This document shows positions 8,143-17,595 of a stretch of DNA of 64,000 bases, one piece after another; within the stretch, counting starts at the first letter, position 1; the number at the start of each line of letters is the position of its first letter. The position numbers were made by a program, and so were the translations under genes. Origin of the DNA: a bacterium HR29 (GTDB taxonomy: Bacteria > Chloroflexota > Dehalococcoidia > Tepidiformales > Tepidiformaceae); contig BEIF01000001.1 of NCBI GenBank assembly GCA_002898215.1, forward strand, positions 477,501-541,500, written 5' to 3'. The notes under the pieces were generated by a model. It ran no database searches and was not told the origin of the DNA. It saw only the letters and a program-made list of their open reading frames with translations.

Positions 8143-9180
8143 TCACTCGCTGACGGTGGCGGCCGCGGGCACCGTTGCCGGCCTCGTCAGGCCCGCCTCC
8201 TGCCGGATGAGCGCTTCGATCTCCGCGGCCACGTCGGGGTTCTCCATCAGGAACTGTTTGGCGTTCTCGCGCCCTTGGCCGATGCGCAGGTCGCCGAAGC
8301 TGTAGAAGGCGCCGCTCTTCGTGATGACACCGTACTCCACGCCGAGGTCGACGATGTCGCCCACCCGGCTGATGCCTCGCGGCGGCTCGAACATGATGTC
8401 GAACTCCGCCGACTTGAACGGCGCCGCAACCTTGTTCTTCACGATCTTCGCCCGCACGCGGTTCCCCACCGTTTCGTTCCCTCGCTTGATCGAATCGACG
8501 CGGCGCAGCTCGATCCGAACGGAGGCGTAGAACTTCAGGGCCCGGCCGCCCGGGGTGACCTCAGGGTTGCCGAACACCACCCCGACCTTCTCTCGGAGCT
8601 GGTTGATGAAGACCACGGCCGTACTCGTGCGGGCGATGGCAGCAGTGAGCTTCCGCAACGCCTGCGACATGAGCCGGGCTTGCAGGCCCACGTGCGCGTC
8701 GCCCATCTCCCCTTCGATTTCGGCGCGCGGTACGAGGGCCGCCACCGAGTCGATGACGATAGCATCCACCGCGTTGGAGCGAACCAGCGCCTCGCAGATC
8801 TCCAGGGCCTGCTCACCTGTGTCCGGCTGGCTCACGAGCAGCTCGTCGATGTTCACGCCCAGGTCGCGTGCGTAACCGGGGTCGAGGGCGTGCTCCACGT
8901 CGATGTAGGCGGCTGTCCCCCCCAGCTTCTGGGCTTCGGCCATGATGTGCTGGGCGAGTGTGCTCTTCCCCGCCGATTCCGGCCCGTAGATCTCCGTGAT
9001 CCGGCCGCGTGGGATGCCGCCCACACCCAGGGCGATATCCAGGGCGAGGGAGCCGCTCGAGATGACGTCGACGGTGATGTTCCGCGCTTCCCCGAGACGC
9101 ATCACTGCCCCGCGGCCGAACTGCTTCTCGATCTGGCCGAGGGCAAGCTCCAAGGCCCGTCGCCGGTCTTCGCTTGTCAT
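8143..9180 (-). CDS. recA: Recombinase RecA
   Basis: 345 residues, the normal length. RecA forms the ssDNA filament for homologous recombination and triggers LexA self-cleavage in the SOS response. Walker [10 protein letters not shown] is at 66-74; other hallmarks are [22 protein letters not shown] and the ATP-cap region [15 protein letters not shown] at 9180 is chosen over ATG 9204 because it aligns with the family N-terminus and has GGGAAGG just upstream. The frame stays open to 9663, but that upstream part is antisense to DUF167. The gene heads a recA-recX unit, with an SOS-type box 76 bp upstream. Confidence 0.97.
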   Translation of the reverse strand: MTSEDRRRALELALGQIEKQFGRGAVMRLGEARNITVDVISSGSLALDIALGVGGIPRGRITEIYGPESAGKSTLAQHIMAEAQKLGGTAAYIDVEHALDPGYARDLGVNIDELLVSQPDTGEQALEICEALVRSNAVDAIVIDSVAALVPRAEIEGEMGDAHVGLQARLMSQALRKLTAAIARTSTAVVFINQLREKVGVVFGNPEVTPGGRALKFYASVRIELRRVDSIKRGNETVGNRVRAKIVKNKVAAPFKSAEFDIMFEPPRGISRVGDIVDLGVEYGVITKSGAFYSFGDLRIGQGRENAKQFLMENPDVAAEIEALIRQEAGLTRPATVPAAATVSE

Positions 9181-9212
9181 GTCCTTCCCTGCCCCAAGGG
9201 GCATCCGGCTAG

Positions 9213-9221
9213 ATACTAGCA
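9213..9221 (-). promoter_or_regulatory. Extended -10 for recA (TGCTAGTAT)
   Basis: TGC-TAGTAT on the minus strand is an extended -10 element 32 bp before the recA ATG, predicting a leader of roughly 25 nt. No good -35 is visible, which is usual when an extended -10 is present. Confidence 0.5.
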
Positions 9222-9255
9222 GGAAGCACCGTGCTGGCGAGAGTGTACCGAATGG

Positions 9256-9269
9256 CGAACATTTGTGCG
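9256..9269. promoter_or_regulatory. LexA/SOS box between recA and the DUF167 gene
   Basis: CGAACATTTGTGCG matches the Gram-positive/Chloroflexota-type SOS consensus CGAAC-N4-GTTCG with one mismatch in the right half. It lies 76 bp upstream of recA and 11 bp upstream of the divergent DUF167 start, so LexA bound here could repress both genes. LexA itself is not encoded in the window. Confidence 0.62.
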
Positions 9270-9280
9270 AGGGGCTTGCG

Positions 9281-9544
9281 ATGGTGCGCATCACGCTTTC
9301 CGTGACGCCCCGCGCCAGCAAGCCACGGGTCGTCTGGGATGGCGCGGTCCTCCGGGTGTGGGTCACCGCGCCGCCGGTCGACGGCGCCGCCAACTCCGCC
9401 GCGCTCGCCCTCATCGCCGAATCGCTCGAGGTGCCGCGCCGCGCCGTCCGGATCGCCGCCGGGGCGACGTCCCGGCGGAAGGTGCTCGAGATCGACGCCG
9501 ACCCGGGCGACCTCGCCCGGAAACTGGAGCGCCTCGGGCCATAG
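9281..9544 (+). CDS. DUF167 (YggU-type) family protein
   Basis: 87 residues. DUF167 proteins are small conserved alpha/beta proteins of unknown function. Family features here: [14 protein letters not shown] at the N-terminus, [22 protein letters not shown] (the conserved PPxxGxAN segment, about 29-50), and [11 protein letters not shown] near 61-71. Start is ATG at 9281 with GAGGGG upstream. It is divergent from recA and shares the intergenic SOS-like box, so damage regulation is possible. valS follows on the same strand about 100 nt later with its own promoter. Confidence 0.87.
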   Translation: MVRITLSVTPRASKPRVVWDGAVLRVWVTAPPVDGAANSAALALIAESLEVPRRAVRIAAGATSRRKVLEIDADPGDLARKLERLGP

Positions 9545-9576
9545 CCGAGGCGATCGATTGCAGGGCGCGCGTTTCG

Positions 9577-9596
9577 TACACTGGCTCGAACGAGCC
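9577..9596 (+). promoter_or_regulatory. -10 box and adjacent inverted repeat before valS
   Basis: TACACT (9577-9582) is a likely -10. Directly after it lies GGCTCG-AA-CGAGCC (9583-9596), 6-bp arms around 2 nt, covering the expected transcription start. It could be an operator or the first hairpin of a leader of about 50 nt. No T-box features are seen. Confidence 0.4.
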
Positions 9597-9640
9597 GCCT
9601 GTCGGCCGCTTCCAGCCCGTCCTGAGCCGAGGGATGAACC

Positions 9641-12346
9641 ATGGCGACGCTCCCGTCTCGCAAGCAGCTCCCACCTGCCTACGAGCCGGCCAGCGTAGAG
9701 GCCCGCATCTACCAACGATGGGAGCGGGGGGGCTACTTCAAGCCGAGGCTCGTGCCCGGTGCCGAGCCGTACTGCATCATCATGCCCCCGCCCAACGTCA
9801 CGGGTGAGCTGCACCTTGGCCACGGGCTCGAAGACGCCCTCACCGACGCGCTCGTCCGCTGGCACCGGATGCAGGGCGACGCGACCTTGTGGGTCCCCGG
9901 CGAGGACCATGCGGGCATCGCAACCCAGAACGTCATCGAGCGCGAGCTGGCGAAGGAGGGCCTGACCCGGCACGACATCGGACGGGAGGCGTTCCTCGAG
10001 CGCACCTGGGAGTGGGTGCGGCGCTACCGCGCTCGCATCGTCGAGCAGCACAAGCGCCTGGGGGCCAGTGCCGACTGGGACTACGACGTCTTCACCCTCG
10101 ACCCCCGCATCGTGCGGGCGGTGCGCACCACCTTCGTCAACCTCTACCGCGACGGCCTGATCTACCGCGGGCTGCGGATGATCAACTGGTGCCCGCGCTG
10201 CGAGACCGCTCTCAGCGACCTCGAGGTGGAGTACGAGCAGGAGCCCGCGAAGCTGTACTACGTTCGCTACCCCATCGTCGGCGAAGGCGGGATGCCCTTG
10301 CCGGACGCGATCGTCGTGGCCACCACCCGGCCGGAGACGATGGTGGCCGATACGGGCGTGGCCGTGAACCCGTCCGACCCCCGCTACGAGGAGCGAATCG
10401 GTCGCTGGGTGCTGCTCCCCCTCGTCGGCCGGGAGATCCCTGTCGTCGCCGACGAGGCCGTCGACCCCGAATTCGGTACCGGCGCCCTCAAAGTCACGCC
10501 GGGCCACGACCCGAACGACTGGGAGATCGGGCAACGGCACAGTCTCGAGGTCATCGTCGCCATCGACTTGAAGGGGCGAATGAACGACGAAGCCGGCCCC
10601 TACGCCGGCCTCTCGGTCGACGAAGCCCGCGAGGCCATCGTCCGCGACTTGGCCGACGAAGGTTTCCTGGAGCGAGTGGAGGACATCGTGCACAGCGTCG
10701 GCCGCTGCAGCCGCTGTCGGACCACGGTCGAGCCGCTGCCGAGCGAGCAGTGGTTCGTGGCGGTGAACAAGGAGTATGAGCCCGGGGTCAGCCTCGCCAG
10801 CGCCGCCGCGGAAGCCGTGCGCAGCGGACGCATCCGCATCGTGCCTCAACGCTTCGTGAAGGTGTACCTCAACTGGCTCGAGAACATCCGCGACTGGTGC
10901 ATCAGCCGGCAGCTCTGGTGGGGACACCAGATTCCCGTCTGGTACTGCGACTGCGGTGAGACCATCGTCCAGGTCGACGACCCCGACCGTTGCCCGAAGT
11001 GCGGGAGCGCGGAACTCCGCCAGGACCCCGACGTCCTCGATACCTGGTTCTCCTCCGCTCTCGCGCCGCACGCCGACCTCGGCTGGCCCGACGATACGGA
11101 AGAGCTGCGGATCTTCTACCCCACGAGCGACATGCAGATGGGGTACGACATCATGTTCTTTTGGTGCGCCCGAATGGTGATGTTCGGGCTGTACAACATG
11201 CGCCACCGCGGCCCCGATGGGGCCATCCCCTTCCGCACCGTGCTCTTCCACGGCCTCATCCGCGACGCGAAGGGTGAGAAGATGACAAAGTCGAAGGGCA
11301 ACGTCGTCGACCCGCTAGTGGCGGCGGCGAAATACGGTGCCGACGCCTTCCGATTCGGGTTGCTGGCCAACACCACCCTCGGCCAAGACCAGAAGTACAG
11401 CGACGAACGGCTGGAGGCAGCCCGGAACTTCGCCAACAAGCTGTGGAACAGCGCGCGGTTCGTCCTCATGCGTCTGGGGGAGCACCGCATTCGCCGCCCC
11501 CACCCGGCCGACCGCGAGACGTACGCCCTCGAAGACCGCTGGATCCTCTCCCGCCTCGAGGGGCTGATGGAAGACGTCGATTCCCTCTTCCGGGCCTACC
11601 AGGTGGGCGAAGTCGGCCGCCGTATCGAGGAGTTCCTCTGGAACGAGTTCTGCGACTGGTACATCGAGATGGCGAAGGTGCGCCTCGCCGCTGGCGACCA
11701 GAGGCCGCTCGACGTGTTGGGCCACGTCCTCGATTACTCCCTGCGCCTCCTCCACCCCATCATGCCCTTCGTCACCGAAGAGCTGTGGCAGCACCTCCGC
11801 GACCACCTGCCGAACGACGTCCCGGAGATGCTCATCGTGGCTTGGTATCCGAAGAGTGGAGCGAACTGGCGTGACCCCGCCGCTGAGGAAGCCATGGAGC
11901 ACGTCATCGCCGTGAACCGCGCCATCCGCAACGTCCGCGCTGAAAAGCGCCTCCCGGCGGGGGAGCGCCCGGCCGTCTTCCTCCGGGCGGGCGACTTCCG
12001 CGCCGCCCTCGAGGAGACGCTGGCGGCGACCGCTACCCTCTCCCGCTGCGTTCCGGAGCTGCTCCCGGCCGGTGCCGCCCTCCCGGAGGGCGAGTTCGCC
12101 TTCGACCGGGTGGCCGATACGGAGATCGCCGTTGCCCTGCCCGCGGTGGACCGCAGCGAGGAGCGCCGCCGGCTCGAACGAGAACTCGCCGAAGCGGAGG
12201 AGTACGTCCAGCGGCTGCGAGCCCAACTTGCGAACGAGCAGTTCGTCGCGAAGGCGCCCGCGCGGGTCGTCGAGGGCGTGCGTCGCAACCTGGAAGAGGC
12301 CGAGGAGCGGGCGGCCGGCCTCCGAGAACGGCTGGCGGCGCTCTAG
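9641..12346 (+). CDS. valS: Valine-tRNA ligase
   Basis: 901 residues, normal for ValRS. It charges tRNA-Val and edits mischarged threonine. Class I signatures: HLGH at 58-61 (in [14 protein letters not shown]) and KMTKS at 547-551 in place of KMSKS. The CP1 editing domain (about 190-350, with TTRPETM), a zinc-like pair of CxxC motifs near 443-452 (WYCDCGE, CPKCGS), the anticodon-binding helical domain and a C-terminal coiled coil (about 845-901) all follow. Start is ATG at 9641. The stop overlaps the convergent HAD gene by 4 bp, leaving no room for a terminator between them. Confidence 0.97.
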   Translation: MATLPSRKQLPPAYEPASVEARIYQRWERGGYFKPRLVPGAEPYCIIMPPPNVTGELHLGHGLEDALTDALVRWHRMQGDATLWVPGEDHAGIATQNVIERELAKEGLTRHDIGREAFLERTWEWVRRYRARIVEQHKRLGASADWDYDVFTLDPRIVRAVRTTFVNLYRDGLIYRGLRMINWCPRCETALSDLEVEYEQEPAKLYYVRYPIVGEGGMPLPDAIVVATTRPETMVADTGVAVNPSDPRYEERIGRWVLLPLVGREIPVVADEAVDPEFGTGALKVTPGHDPNDWEIGQRHSLEVIVAIDLKGRMNDEAGPYAGLSVDEAREAIVRDLADEGFLERVEDIVHSVGRCSRCRTTVEPLPSEQWFVAVNKEYEPGVSLASAAAEAVRSGRIRIVPQRFVKVYLNWLENIRDWCISRQLWWGHQIPVWYCDCGETIVQVDDPDRCPKCGSAELRQDPDVLDTWFSSALAPHADLGWPDDTEELRIFYPTSDMQMGYDIMFFWCARMVMFGLYNMRHRGPDGAIPFRTVLFHGLIRDAKGEKMTKSKGNVVDPLVAAAKYGADAFRFGLLANTTLGQDQKYSDERLEAARNFANKLWNSARFVLMRLGEHRIRRPHPADRETYALEDRWILSRLEGLMEDVDSLFRAYQVGEVGRRIEEFLWNEFCDWYIEMAKVRLAAGDQRPLDVLGHVLDYSLRLLHPIMPFVTEELWQHLRDHLPNDVPEMLIVAWYPKSGANWRDPAAEEAMEHVIAVNRAIRNVRAEKRLPAGERPAVFLRAGDFRAALEETLAATATLSRCVPELLPAGAALPEGEFAFDRVADTEIAVALPAVDRSEERRRLERELAEAEEYVQRLRAQLANEQFVAKAPARVVEGVRRNLEEAEERAAGLRERLAAL

Positions 12347-13026
12347 CCGTCGAGGATCGCCAGCACGTCGGCCGTGGGTGCTAGCGTCTCGACGACGGCA
12401 TCGGCCCCGGCCTGCCGGAGGGCTTCGGCCGAGTAGTTGCCCGTAGCGACCCCGAGGGCGCGGAGACCGGCGGCGCGGGCTCCCTCGATGTCGAGCGGCG
12501 TATCGCCGATGACCCAGGCGCGCTCCCGAACGAGCGGTGCCCCCAAATGCTCCTCGGCCGCGGCGAGCGCCTGGGCGATGACCTGCACGCGAGCGGTGCC
12601 GTGGTCCCCGAAGCCACCGAAGGCGAAGGGGTCTCTCAACCCGTAGAAGAGCAGTTTCTGCTCGGCCCCGCGCTGGAAGTTCCCCGTGGCCAGGCCGAGG
12701 GCCCATCCCCGCTCGACGAGCACCTCGAGAATCTCGCGAGCCCCGGGGAGGACAACGCCGCGCCGCGATGCGAGCTCCTCGGGAAGGAGGGCGAGATACC
12801 GCTCGGTCACTTCGCCCAGCACGGCATCGAGCTCCTTGGCCGGTACCCCGCAGCGCTCGAGGACGTCGAGGAAGATCGCGCGGTCGGTCCGCCCGTCGAT
12901 CGGCACCTGCATCACCAGCGAGCCGTCGAACCCGAGCCCTTCGAAGGCTCGACGCATAGCCGCCCGGCCCGCGCCGTTCGTGTTCACCAGGGTGAGGTCG
13001 ATGTCGAAGAAGGCGACGGGGCGCAC
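12343..13026 (-). CDS. HAD-family hydrolase (phosphoglycolate phosphatase-like)
   Basis: 227 residues. HAD phosphatases use an aspartyl-phosphate intermediate. Motif I is FFDIDLTLVN with nucleophile D8 and acid/base D10; motif II is the Thr of LATGN (near 118); motif IV is VIGDTPLDIEGA (about 170-181). A helical cap lies between motif I and II. Family resemblance is to Gph/beta-phosphoglucomutase-type enzymes; the substrate cannot be read from sequence. Start is GTG at 13026 with no ribosome site and a TACCCT box 7 nt before it. The 3' end overlaps valS by 4 bp. Confidence 0.86.
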   Translation of the reverse strand: MRPVAFFDIDLTLVNTNGAGRAAMRRAFEGLGFDGSLVMQVPIDGRTDRAIFLDVLERCGVPAKELDAVLGEVTERYLALLPEELASRRGVVLPGAREILEVLVERGWALGLATGNFQRGAEQKLLFYGLRDPFAFGGFGDHGTARVQVIAQALAAAEEHLGAPLVRERAWVIGDTPLDIEGARAAGLRALGVATGNYSAEALRQAGADAVVETLAPTADVLAILDG

Positions 13027-13033
13027 GTCACCG

Positions 13034-13039
13034 AGGGTA
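13034..13039 (-). promoter_or_regulatory. -10 box TACCCT of a leaderless promoter (HAD gene)
   Basis: TACCCT on the minus strand ends 7 nt before the GTG at 13026. The 26-bp gap to the upstream diguanylate cyclase gene holds no Shine-Dalgarno sequence. Confidence 0.45.
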
Positions 13040-13052
13040 GCTGCCGGTCGGG

Positions 13053-14090
13053 TTAGGCGCTCTTCGCCAGCTCCTCCTCGGTAGCGACGAGGTTCTTCCC
13101 CCGCCGCTTCGCTGCCAGCAGCAGGTCGTCGGCGCGCCGGACGACGGACTCGGCGGGCTCGCCGGGACGCCGAACGGCGACACCGATGGAGGCGCTCGTC
13201 GGCACGGTTGCCAGGATCGCGTTGCGTAGCCGCTCCGCCACATGCCGCGCCGCCAGGTCATCGGCCCCCGGGAGGGCGATGACGAACTCCTCCCCGCCGT
13301 AGCGCGCGACGAGATCGCCAGGCCGGACGGTGCGCCGCAAGACGCGGCCGACATCGGCCAGCACCTGGTCGCCCACCAGGTGGCCGTACTCGTCGTTCAG
13401 CCGTTTGAAGTCGTCCAGGTCCACCATCAGGATGGCGAACCGGTCCGCAGGGTCGAAGGCGAGGCGCGGCAGCGCCTCCATGAACCATCGGCGGTTGCCC
13501 ACGCCGGTGAGGGAATCGGTCTCCGCCGCTCGCCGGAGCTCTCCCGCCGAGCGCCGGAATTCGTCGCCCGTTGCCTTGGCGAGCGCGAACACGACGACTC
13601 CGATCGCCACCATGATGGCGACGCGGTCCGCTCCGACGGAGCCCTCCGCGCGCCACTCGACGATGAGCTGGGCAGCGGCAAGGTTGGCGAGCACGTAGAC
13701 GCCGAGGACCACGTACGCCGGACCCGACATCCGGCGGGCATAGGCGACCAAGGCGTACAGGTACACCGCCCAGAAGGGCGAGCTGGGATCGCTCAGGGCG
13801 ATGTAGCCGGCCGTGACCGATGCCACGTCGAGCGGCCCCTTGGCCGCTTCAGCGGCGGGGATGGTTCGGCCGCGCGCCCGAAACCGGAGGGTGTAGAGGA
13901 GAGCGAGCGCGTGGTATCCGGCGATCCAGCCGACGGCCCAGGGTGCGAGGCTCGGGTCGCCTCGCAGCCATCCCGAACCTACGCCGACGCAGAAGAGCGC
14001 CGCCAGAGCGGCCTGGAGGATTCCGACTTCCAGTTCCGTGCGCGCGGATCGGCCCGCGGCACGCCCACTGCGCAACATGCGAAGCCGCAC
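13053..14090 (-). CDS. Membrane diguanylate cyclase (GGDEF)
   Basis: 345 residues. It should make cyclic di-GMP from two GTP. Roughly six membrane segments fill residues 22-172, an uncharacterised membrane sensor. The C-terminal GGDEF domain (about 188-335) has DLDDFK at 224-229 and an intact GGEEF active site at 265-269. An RxxD inhibitory I-site (RPGD, 256-259) sits five residues upstream, so product inhibition is expected. Start is GTG at 14090; an internal ATG five codons later is possible. This is the only catalytically intact GGDEF protein in the window. Confidence 0.92.
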   Translation of the reverse strand: MRLRMLRSGRAAGRSARTELEVGILQAALAALFCVGVGSGWLRGDPSLAPWAVGWIAGYHALALLYTLRFRARGRTIPAAEAAKGPLDVASVTAGYIALSDPSSPFWAVYLYALVAYARRMSGPAYVVLGVYVLANLAAAQLIVEWRAEGSVGADRVAIMVAIGVVVFALAKATGDEFRRSAGELRRAAETDSLTGVGNRRWFMEALPRLAFDPADRFAILMVDLDDFKRLNDEYGHLVGDQVLADVGRVLRRTVRPGDLVARYGGEEFVIALPGADDLAARHVAERLRNAILATVPTSASIGVAVRRPGEPAESVVRRADDLLLAAKRRGKNLVATEEELAKSA

Positions 14091-14240
14091 CCACCAACCC
14101 CCTACTGGGAGAAGTCGACAGCCGTCGGCTCGGCGTGAGTGGACGATGCGTGAAACCGGGCTCCCAAGTGCGTAGACCTTGACGATCCTCTTCGATGGAG
14201 AAGGAGATGGGGTGGCGTTCGCAGGCGAGCAGCGGCGCCC

Positions 14241-15191
14241 CTATTCAGGGGAGTACGTTCCCGTGGTTGGGGCTTCGCGCCGGGGAGGTTGGTCGGCACT
14301 TCCTTTGGCGAGTGCGAGGGCCACGCCGCCGACGATGAGGGGCCCGCCTGCGGCGACGGGTGTCCCGACGGGCTCTCCTAGGACCGGAACGGCCAGCAGC
14401 GTGGCCAGAACCGGCTCGGCCTGGGCTACCAGGCTCACGGTGGCGACGCGGAAGCGCCCGAGAGCCCAGTTCAGCGCCGTGTGCCCGACGACCTGGGAAA
14501 CGACCGCGAGCGCCAGCAGCCATCCCCAGGTCTCGGGCGCGAAGCCCGACGTTCGCGCCCCGGTCGCTGCCGCCAGCGCCCAGAGGAGGACGGCAGCCAC
14601 CGTGTACACGCCGGCGGAATATTCGAGGGCTCCCAGGCTCGGACGCGCCGCCCGGCCGAGGGTTCGGTAGGCGGCGCCGAGCAGGGCGCCCAGCAACGCG
14701 AGGGCGTCGCCCGTCAGGGCGTCCCTCCCGCCCCCAAGGTCGCCGGCACCGATGACCGCGAGGCCGACCGCCGCCATGGCCATCCCCACCAGCTCCCAAT
14801 GGGTGGGCCGCTCCGACAGCCACACGTAAGCCATCGCCGACGCGAGGAGGGGCTGGAGGCCGATGATCATGACGCTGCTGCCGACGCTCGTCCGCTCGAG
14901 GGACGCGAACCAGCTCCAGAAGTGCCCGGCGAGGATGACGCCGCCGGCCGCAAACCAGGGGGCGCTGCGCCGGAGGTCGGAGACGGCGCCCTGCCGACGC
15001 GTCCACCACGCGGCAGCAGCGACCACCACCGCAGCGCCGACCGCCATCCGCACCGCGGCGATCGTGAGGGCCGGGGCCTCGCCGGCCAACCGGACGAAGA
15101 TCGCGGCCCACGAGATCGCGAGCACTCCTGCAAGGAGGACGGCGGAGGGCGCGGCGCGCTCGACGAGGGAGGGTTGGGCACCTGGACGCAC
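14241..15191 (-). CDS. EamA/DMT-family transporter
   Basis: 316 residues from GTG 15191. About ten hydrophobic helices in two five-helix EamA repeats identify a drug/metabolite transporter; typical stretches are VLAISWAAIFVRLAGEAP in helix 1 and SVMIIGLQPLLASAMAYVWLSERPT in repeat 1. Substrate unknown; relatives export amino acids or metabolites. The frame is open up to an ATG at 15359, but that version would overlap the divergent gene and add a non-conserved tail. The chosen GTG has GATGAT 6 nt before it, a weak leaderless-type -10. Start is uncertain. Confidence 0.85.
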   Translation of the reverse strand: MRPGAQPSLVERAAPSAVLLAGVLAISWAAIFVRLAGEAPALTIAAVRMAVGAAVVVAAAAWWTRRQGAVSDLRRSAPWFAAGGVILAGHFWSWFASLERTSVGSSVMIIGLQPLLASAMAYVWLSERPTHWELVGMAMAAVGLAVIGAGDLGGGRDALTGDALALLGALLGAAYRTLGRAARPSLGALEYSAGVYTVAAVLLWALAAATGARTSGFAPETWGWLLALAVVSQVVGHTALNWALGRFRVATVSLVAQAEPVLATLLAVPVLGEPVGTPVAAGGPLIVGGVALALAKGSADQPPRREAPTTGTYSPE

Positions 15192-15348
15192 GCGCGCATC
15201 ATCCGGCGCGGCGGCGGCGGCGTCGAATCCGACGCCGTCCTCCGGGACCTCGAGGGGAAAAATCAGGGAAGGCCCGGACGTGCTATGCCTGTGCTCTATG
15301 GAGCTATAGCCGAAAATGAAGGTGAAAGCTGCCGTGGGGAGCGAGGGG

Positions 15349-15552
15349 ATGAAGGGCATCTACTACGACCGCAGTCGACGGATGGTCCACCGCGTCACCG
15401 GCAGGGCCGAGCCGGGTTGGACGCTTGTGACCCACGACCTGGGGGCGTCGGTCCACCATTGCCGACGGATTCTCGGCGAGTGGCTTCCGCCCGAGGAGCT
15501 GCGGGCGATCGACTGGAGTGGGCTCGCTCCCGACCTGCGTCACATCGCCTGA
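15349..15552 (+). CDS. Small uncharacterised protein (67 residues)
   Basis: Starts at ATG 15349 with GAGGGG just upstream; an ATG at 15316 would add 11 residues. The protein is soluble and has no signal peptide. Notable parts are MKGIYYDRSRRMVHRVTG at the N-terminus and a WLPPEELRAIDWSG segment near the C-terminus. It has no recognisable family. It diverges from the EamA transporter across an A+T-richer gap that contains TATAGC/CTATAG-like elements. Coding status rests on the ribosome site and codon pattern only. Confidence 0.55.
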   Translation: MKGIYYDRSRRMVHRVTGRAEPGWTLVTHDLGASVHHCRRILGEWLPPEELRAIDWSGLAPDLRHIA

Positions 15553-15590
15553 GGGCCACGGTCGCGCCGGCGCGAAGGGCGCTCGTCTGG

Positions 15591-15596
15591 CACACT
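15591..15596 (+). promoter_or_regulatory. -10 box CACACT of a leaderless promoter
   Basis: CACACT ends 7 nt before the GTG at 15604, and there is no ribosome site in between. Confidence 0.38.
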
Positions 15597-15603
15597 CCTG
15601 CCT

Positions 15604-16437
15604 GTGAACGTCGAGGCCCTTCCGTACACGCTCCTCCTCATCCTCGCCGAGCTCGCCATCGGGTCCCTTTGGGTCACGCTGGCGAGCGACCTCCGTGGGG
15701 GCGTAACGCGCGGATTCGTCCTCACCATGGCTCTCTGCATCGCTGCTGTCGGCGGGCTCGCCTACTGGCTCGCCGTGAGCCTCGAGCTCGGAGCCGATGT
15801 CGACGGTTACCCCATCGACCCTTCGTGGTGGGGCGAGGCGAAGGCGGCCATGCTCGCCGTCTTCGTCGCCTCGGCTCTCTACGCCGTCGGCGTGTTCATG
15901 GGATGGGACCCGGTGGGGCGGCTGGCAGCCATCGCCGGATCGGCGGCCGGTCTGGCGGCGGTTGCCATGCTGTCCGATATGTTGGCGCCACCTGCCTGGG
16001 GGTACCCGGCCGTTTTCCTTGCCCTACTGGCCGGCGCGCTCGTCACCGGCGCCGTGTCTACCGCCATGGTCTGGGGTCACTGGTATCTGACGGAAGGGGC
16101 GCTCCCCGCCTGGCCCCTGAAGGAGCTCTCCGTCTGGCTCCTCGGTTCGCTCGCGCTCCAGAGCGCCGTTTTCCTCGTGAACGCGCTCGTGCCGGTGCGG
16201 GTCGCTCCTTCGCCGTCGCAGCCGGTTGAGGTCGGCCTCCTGGGGAACCCGGCCTTCTACTTCCGCGTCGGCGTCGGTTTGGTCTTTCCGATCGTTCTCG
16301 GAGTCCTCTCCTTGCAGACAGCCCGCATCCGCGCGATGCAGAGCGCCACGGGGCTTCTCTACATTGCGATGGGAGCGGTGTTCGCCGGCGAAGTTCTGGC
16401 CAAGGGCCTCATGTTCATGACCGGGAAGCCGCTCTGA
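15604..16437 (+). CDS. Polytopic membrane protein of unknown function
   Basis: 277 residues with about eight hydrophobic helices and short loops, starting GTG 15604. Residues that could matter: an intramembrane AMVWGHWYLTEGALP segment (about 152-166) with His and Trp, and NPAFYFRVGVGLVFP near 217-231. The helix count and the charged ends are loosely like NrfD/PsrC-type membrane anchors, but no quinone- or haem-binding motif is clear, so I do not assign that family. It precedes glpX by 150 nt on the same strand. Function unknown. Confidence 0.75.
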   Translation: MNVEALPYTLLLILAELAIGSLWVTLASDLRGGVTRGFVLTMALCIAAVGGLAYWLAVSLELGADVDGYPIDPSWWGEAKAAMLAVFVASALYAVGVFMGWDPVGRLAAIAGSAAGLAAVAMLSDMLAPPAWGYPAVFLALLAGALVTGAVSTAMVWGHWYLTEGALPAWPLKELSVWLLGSLALQSAVFLVNALVPVRVAPSPSQPVEVGLLGNPAFYFRVGVGLVFPIVLGVLSLQTARIRAMQSATGLLYIAMGAVFAGEVLAKGLMFMTGKPL

Positions 16438-16587
16438 TATGGGCCAGCTATCTGGTACGATGCGTTCCGCGCCGAGGTGCCATCGAACAGGGCTATCGCG
16501 GCCGCTGCCGGCGCTGCAGGCGCCGAGCCGATTGCGAAAGGGAGCGAGGACCCGCCCGTGACCCAGACTCAGGAGGACCTGACGTCG

Positions 16588-17595
16588 ATGCGCAAGGAAC
16601 AGGTGCCCGATCGGAACATCGCCATGGAGCTCGTCCGAACCACCGAGGCGGCCGCCCTCGCTGCTGCCCGGTGGATGGGGCGCGGGAACAAGGAGGCAGC
16701 CGACCAGGCGGCCGTCGATGCGATGCGCACGATGCTCGACACCGTCGCCATGGACGGGGTGGTTGTCATCGGCGAGGGCGAAAAGGACCAAGCGCCGATG
16801 CTGTACAACGGCGAGCGGGTCGGGAACGGCCAGGGCCCCGCTGTCGACGTCGCCGTCGATCCCATCGACGGCACCCGCCTCCTCGCTATGGGCAGGCCGA
16901 ACGCCCTCAGCGTCGTCGCCGTCGCCCCTCGTGGGACGATGTACAACCCGCGAGGCATGTTCTACATGGACAAGATCGCTGTCGGCCCCGCCGCGAAGGG
17001 CATGATCGACCTCGAGGCGCCGGTGGAATGGAACATCCGCCAAGTCGCCAAGGCCCTCGACATGGACCCCCAAGAGGTGACCGTGGTCGTCCTCGACCGT
17101 GACCGGAACACCCACATCGTGGACCAGATCCGGGCCGTCGGGGCGCGCATCCGCCTCATCACCGACGGCGACGTCGCCGGTGCGGTCATGGCCGCCATGC
17201 GCGGCACAGGCGTGCACATGCTCCTGGGCATCGGCGGCTCCCCCGAAGGGGTGGTCGCCGCGTGTGCCCTCAAATGCTTGGGCGGCGACTTCCAGGGACG
17301 GCTCTGGCCGCGGAACGACGACGACCGCCGCCTTGCGGCGGAATGGGGGCTCGACCTGAACCACGTCCTGACCATCGACGAGCTCGTGAAGAGCGACGAC
17401 GTGTTCTTCGCGGCCACGGGCATCACCACGGGCGAACTCCTCCGTGGCGTCGATTACGTTCCCGGTGGCGCCACCAGCGAATCCCTCGTCATGCGCGCAC
17501 GCTCCGGCACGGTGCGCCGCATCTTCACCGAGCACCACTGGCGGAAGGTGCAGCAGTTCGGCGGCCCCGGACCGGGCGCAATCGGACCCCGTTGA
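16588..17595 (+). CDS. glpX: Class II fructose-1,6-bisphosphatase GlpX
   Basis: 335 residues, the normal GlpX length. The enzyme hydrolyses fructose 1,6-bisphosphate in gluconeogenesis; some relatives also act on sedoheptulose bisphosphate. Signature motifs: GEGEKDQAPML (metal ligands), DVAVDPIDGTRL and GIGGSPEGVVAACALKCLGG. ATG at 16588 is preferred because AGGAGGA lies 10 nt upstream and the N-terminus then matches GlpX; in-frame GTG codons at 16477 and 16558 would give longer proteins. A TACGAT box at 16456-16461 may be its -10. Its stop overlaps the TTG of truD. Confidence 0.94.
   Translation: MRKEQVPDRNIAMELVRTTEAAALAAARWMGRGNKEAADQAAVDAMRTMLDTVAMDGVVVIGEGEKDQAPMLYNGERVGNGQGPAVDVAVDPIDGTRLLAMGRPNALSVVAVAPRGTMYNPRGMFYMDKIAVGPAAKGMIDLEAPVEWNIRQVAKALDMDPQEVTVVVLDRDRNTHIVDQIRAVGARIRLITDGDVAGAVMAAMRGTGVHMLLGIGGSPEGVVAACALKCLGGDFQGRLWPRNDDDRRLAAEWGLDLNHVLTIDELVKSDDVFFAATGITTGELLRGVDYVPGGATSESLVMRARSGTVRRIFTEHHWRKVQQFGGPGPGAIGPR

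Noticed and set aside
9577-9640. T-box riboswitch upstream of valS
   Set aside because: The leader is only about 50 nt and has no T-box bulge sequence or terminator/antiterminator pair.
8143-9663. RecA with a 161-residue N-terminal extension
   Set aside because: The extra part is antisense to DUF167 and covers the recA promoter. ATG 9180 aligns with the family N-terminus.
9209-11251. A 680-codon open frame antisense to valS
   Set aside because: Composition is that of a shadow frame in G+C-rich DNA, with no domain. The plus-strand valS has full family motifs.
15604-16437. NrfD/PsrC-type quinone-linked membrane subunit
   Set aside because: Helix count is similar but no partner Fe-S or molybdopterin subunit is adjacent and no conserved quinone-site residues could be identified.
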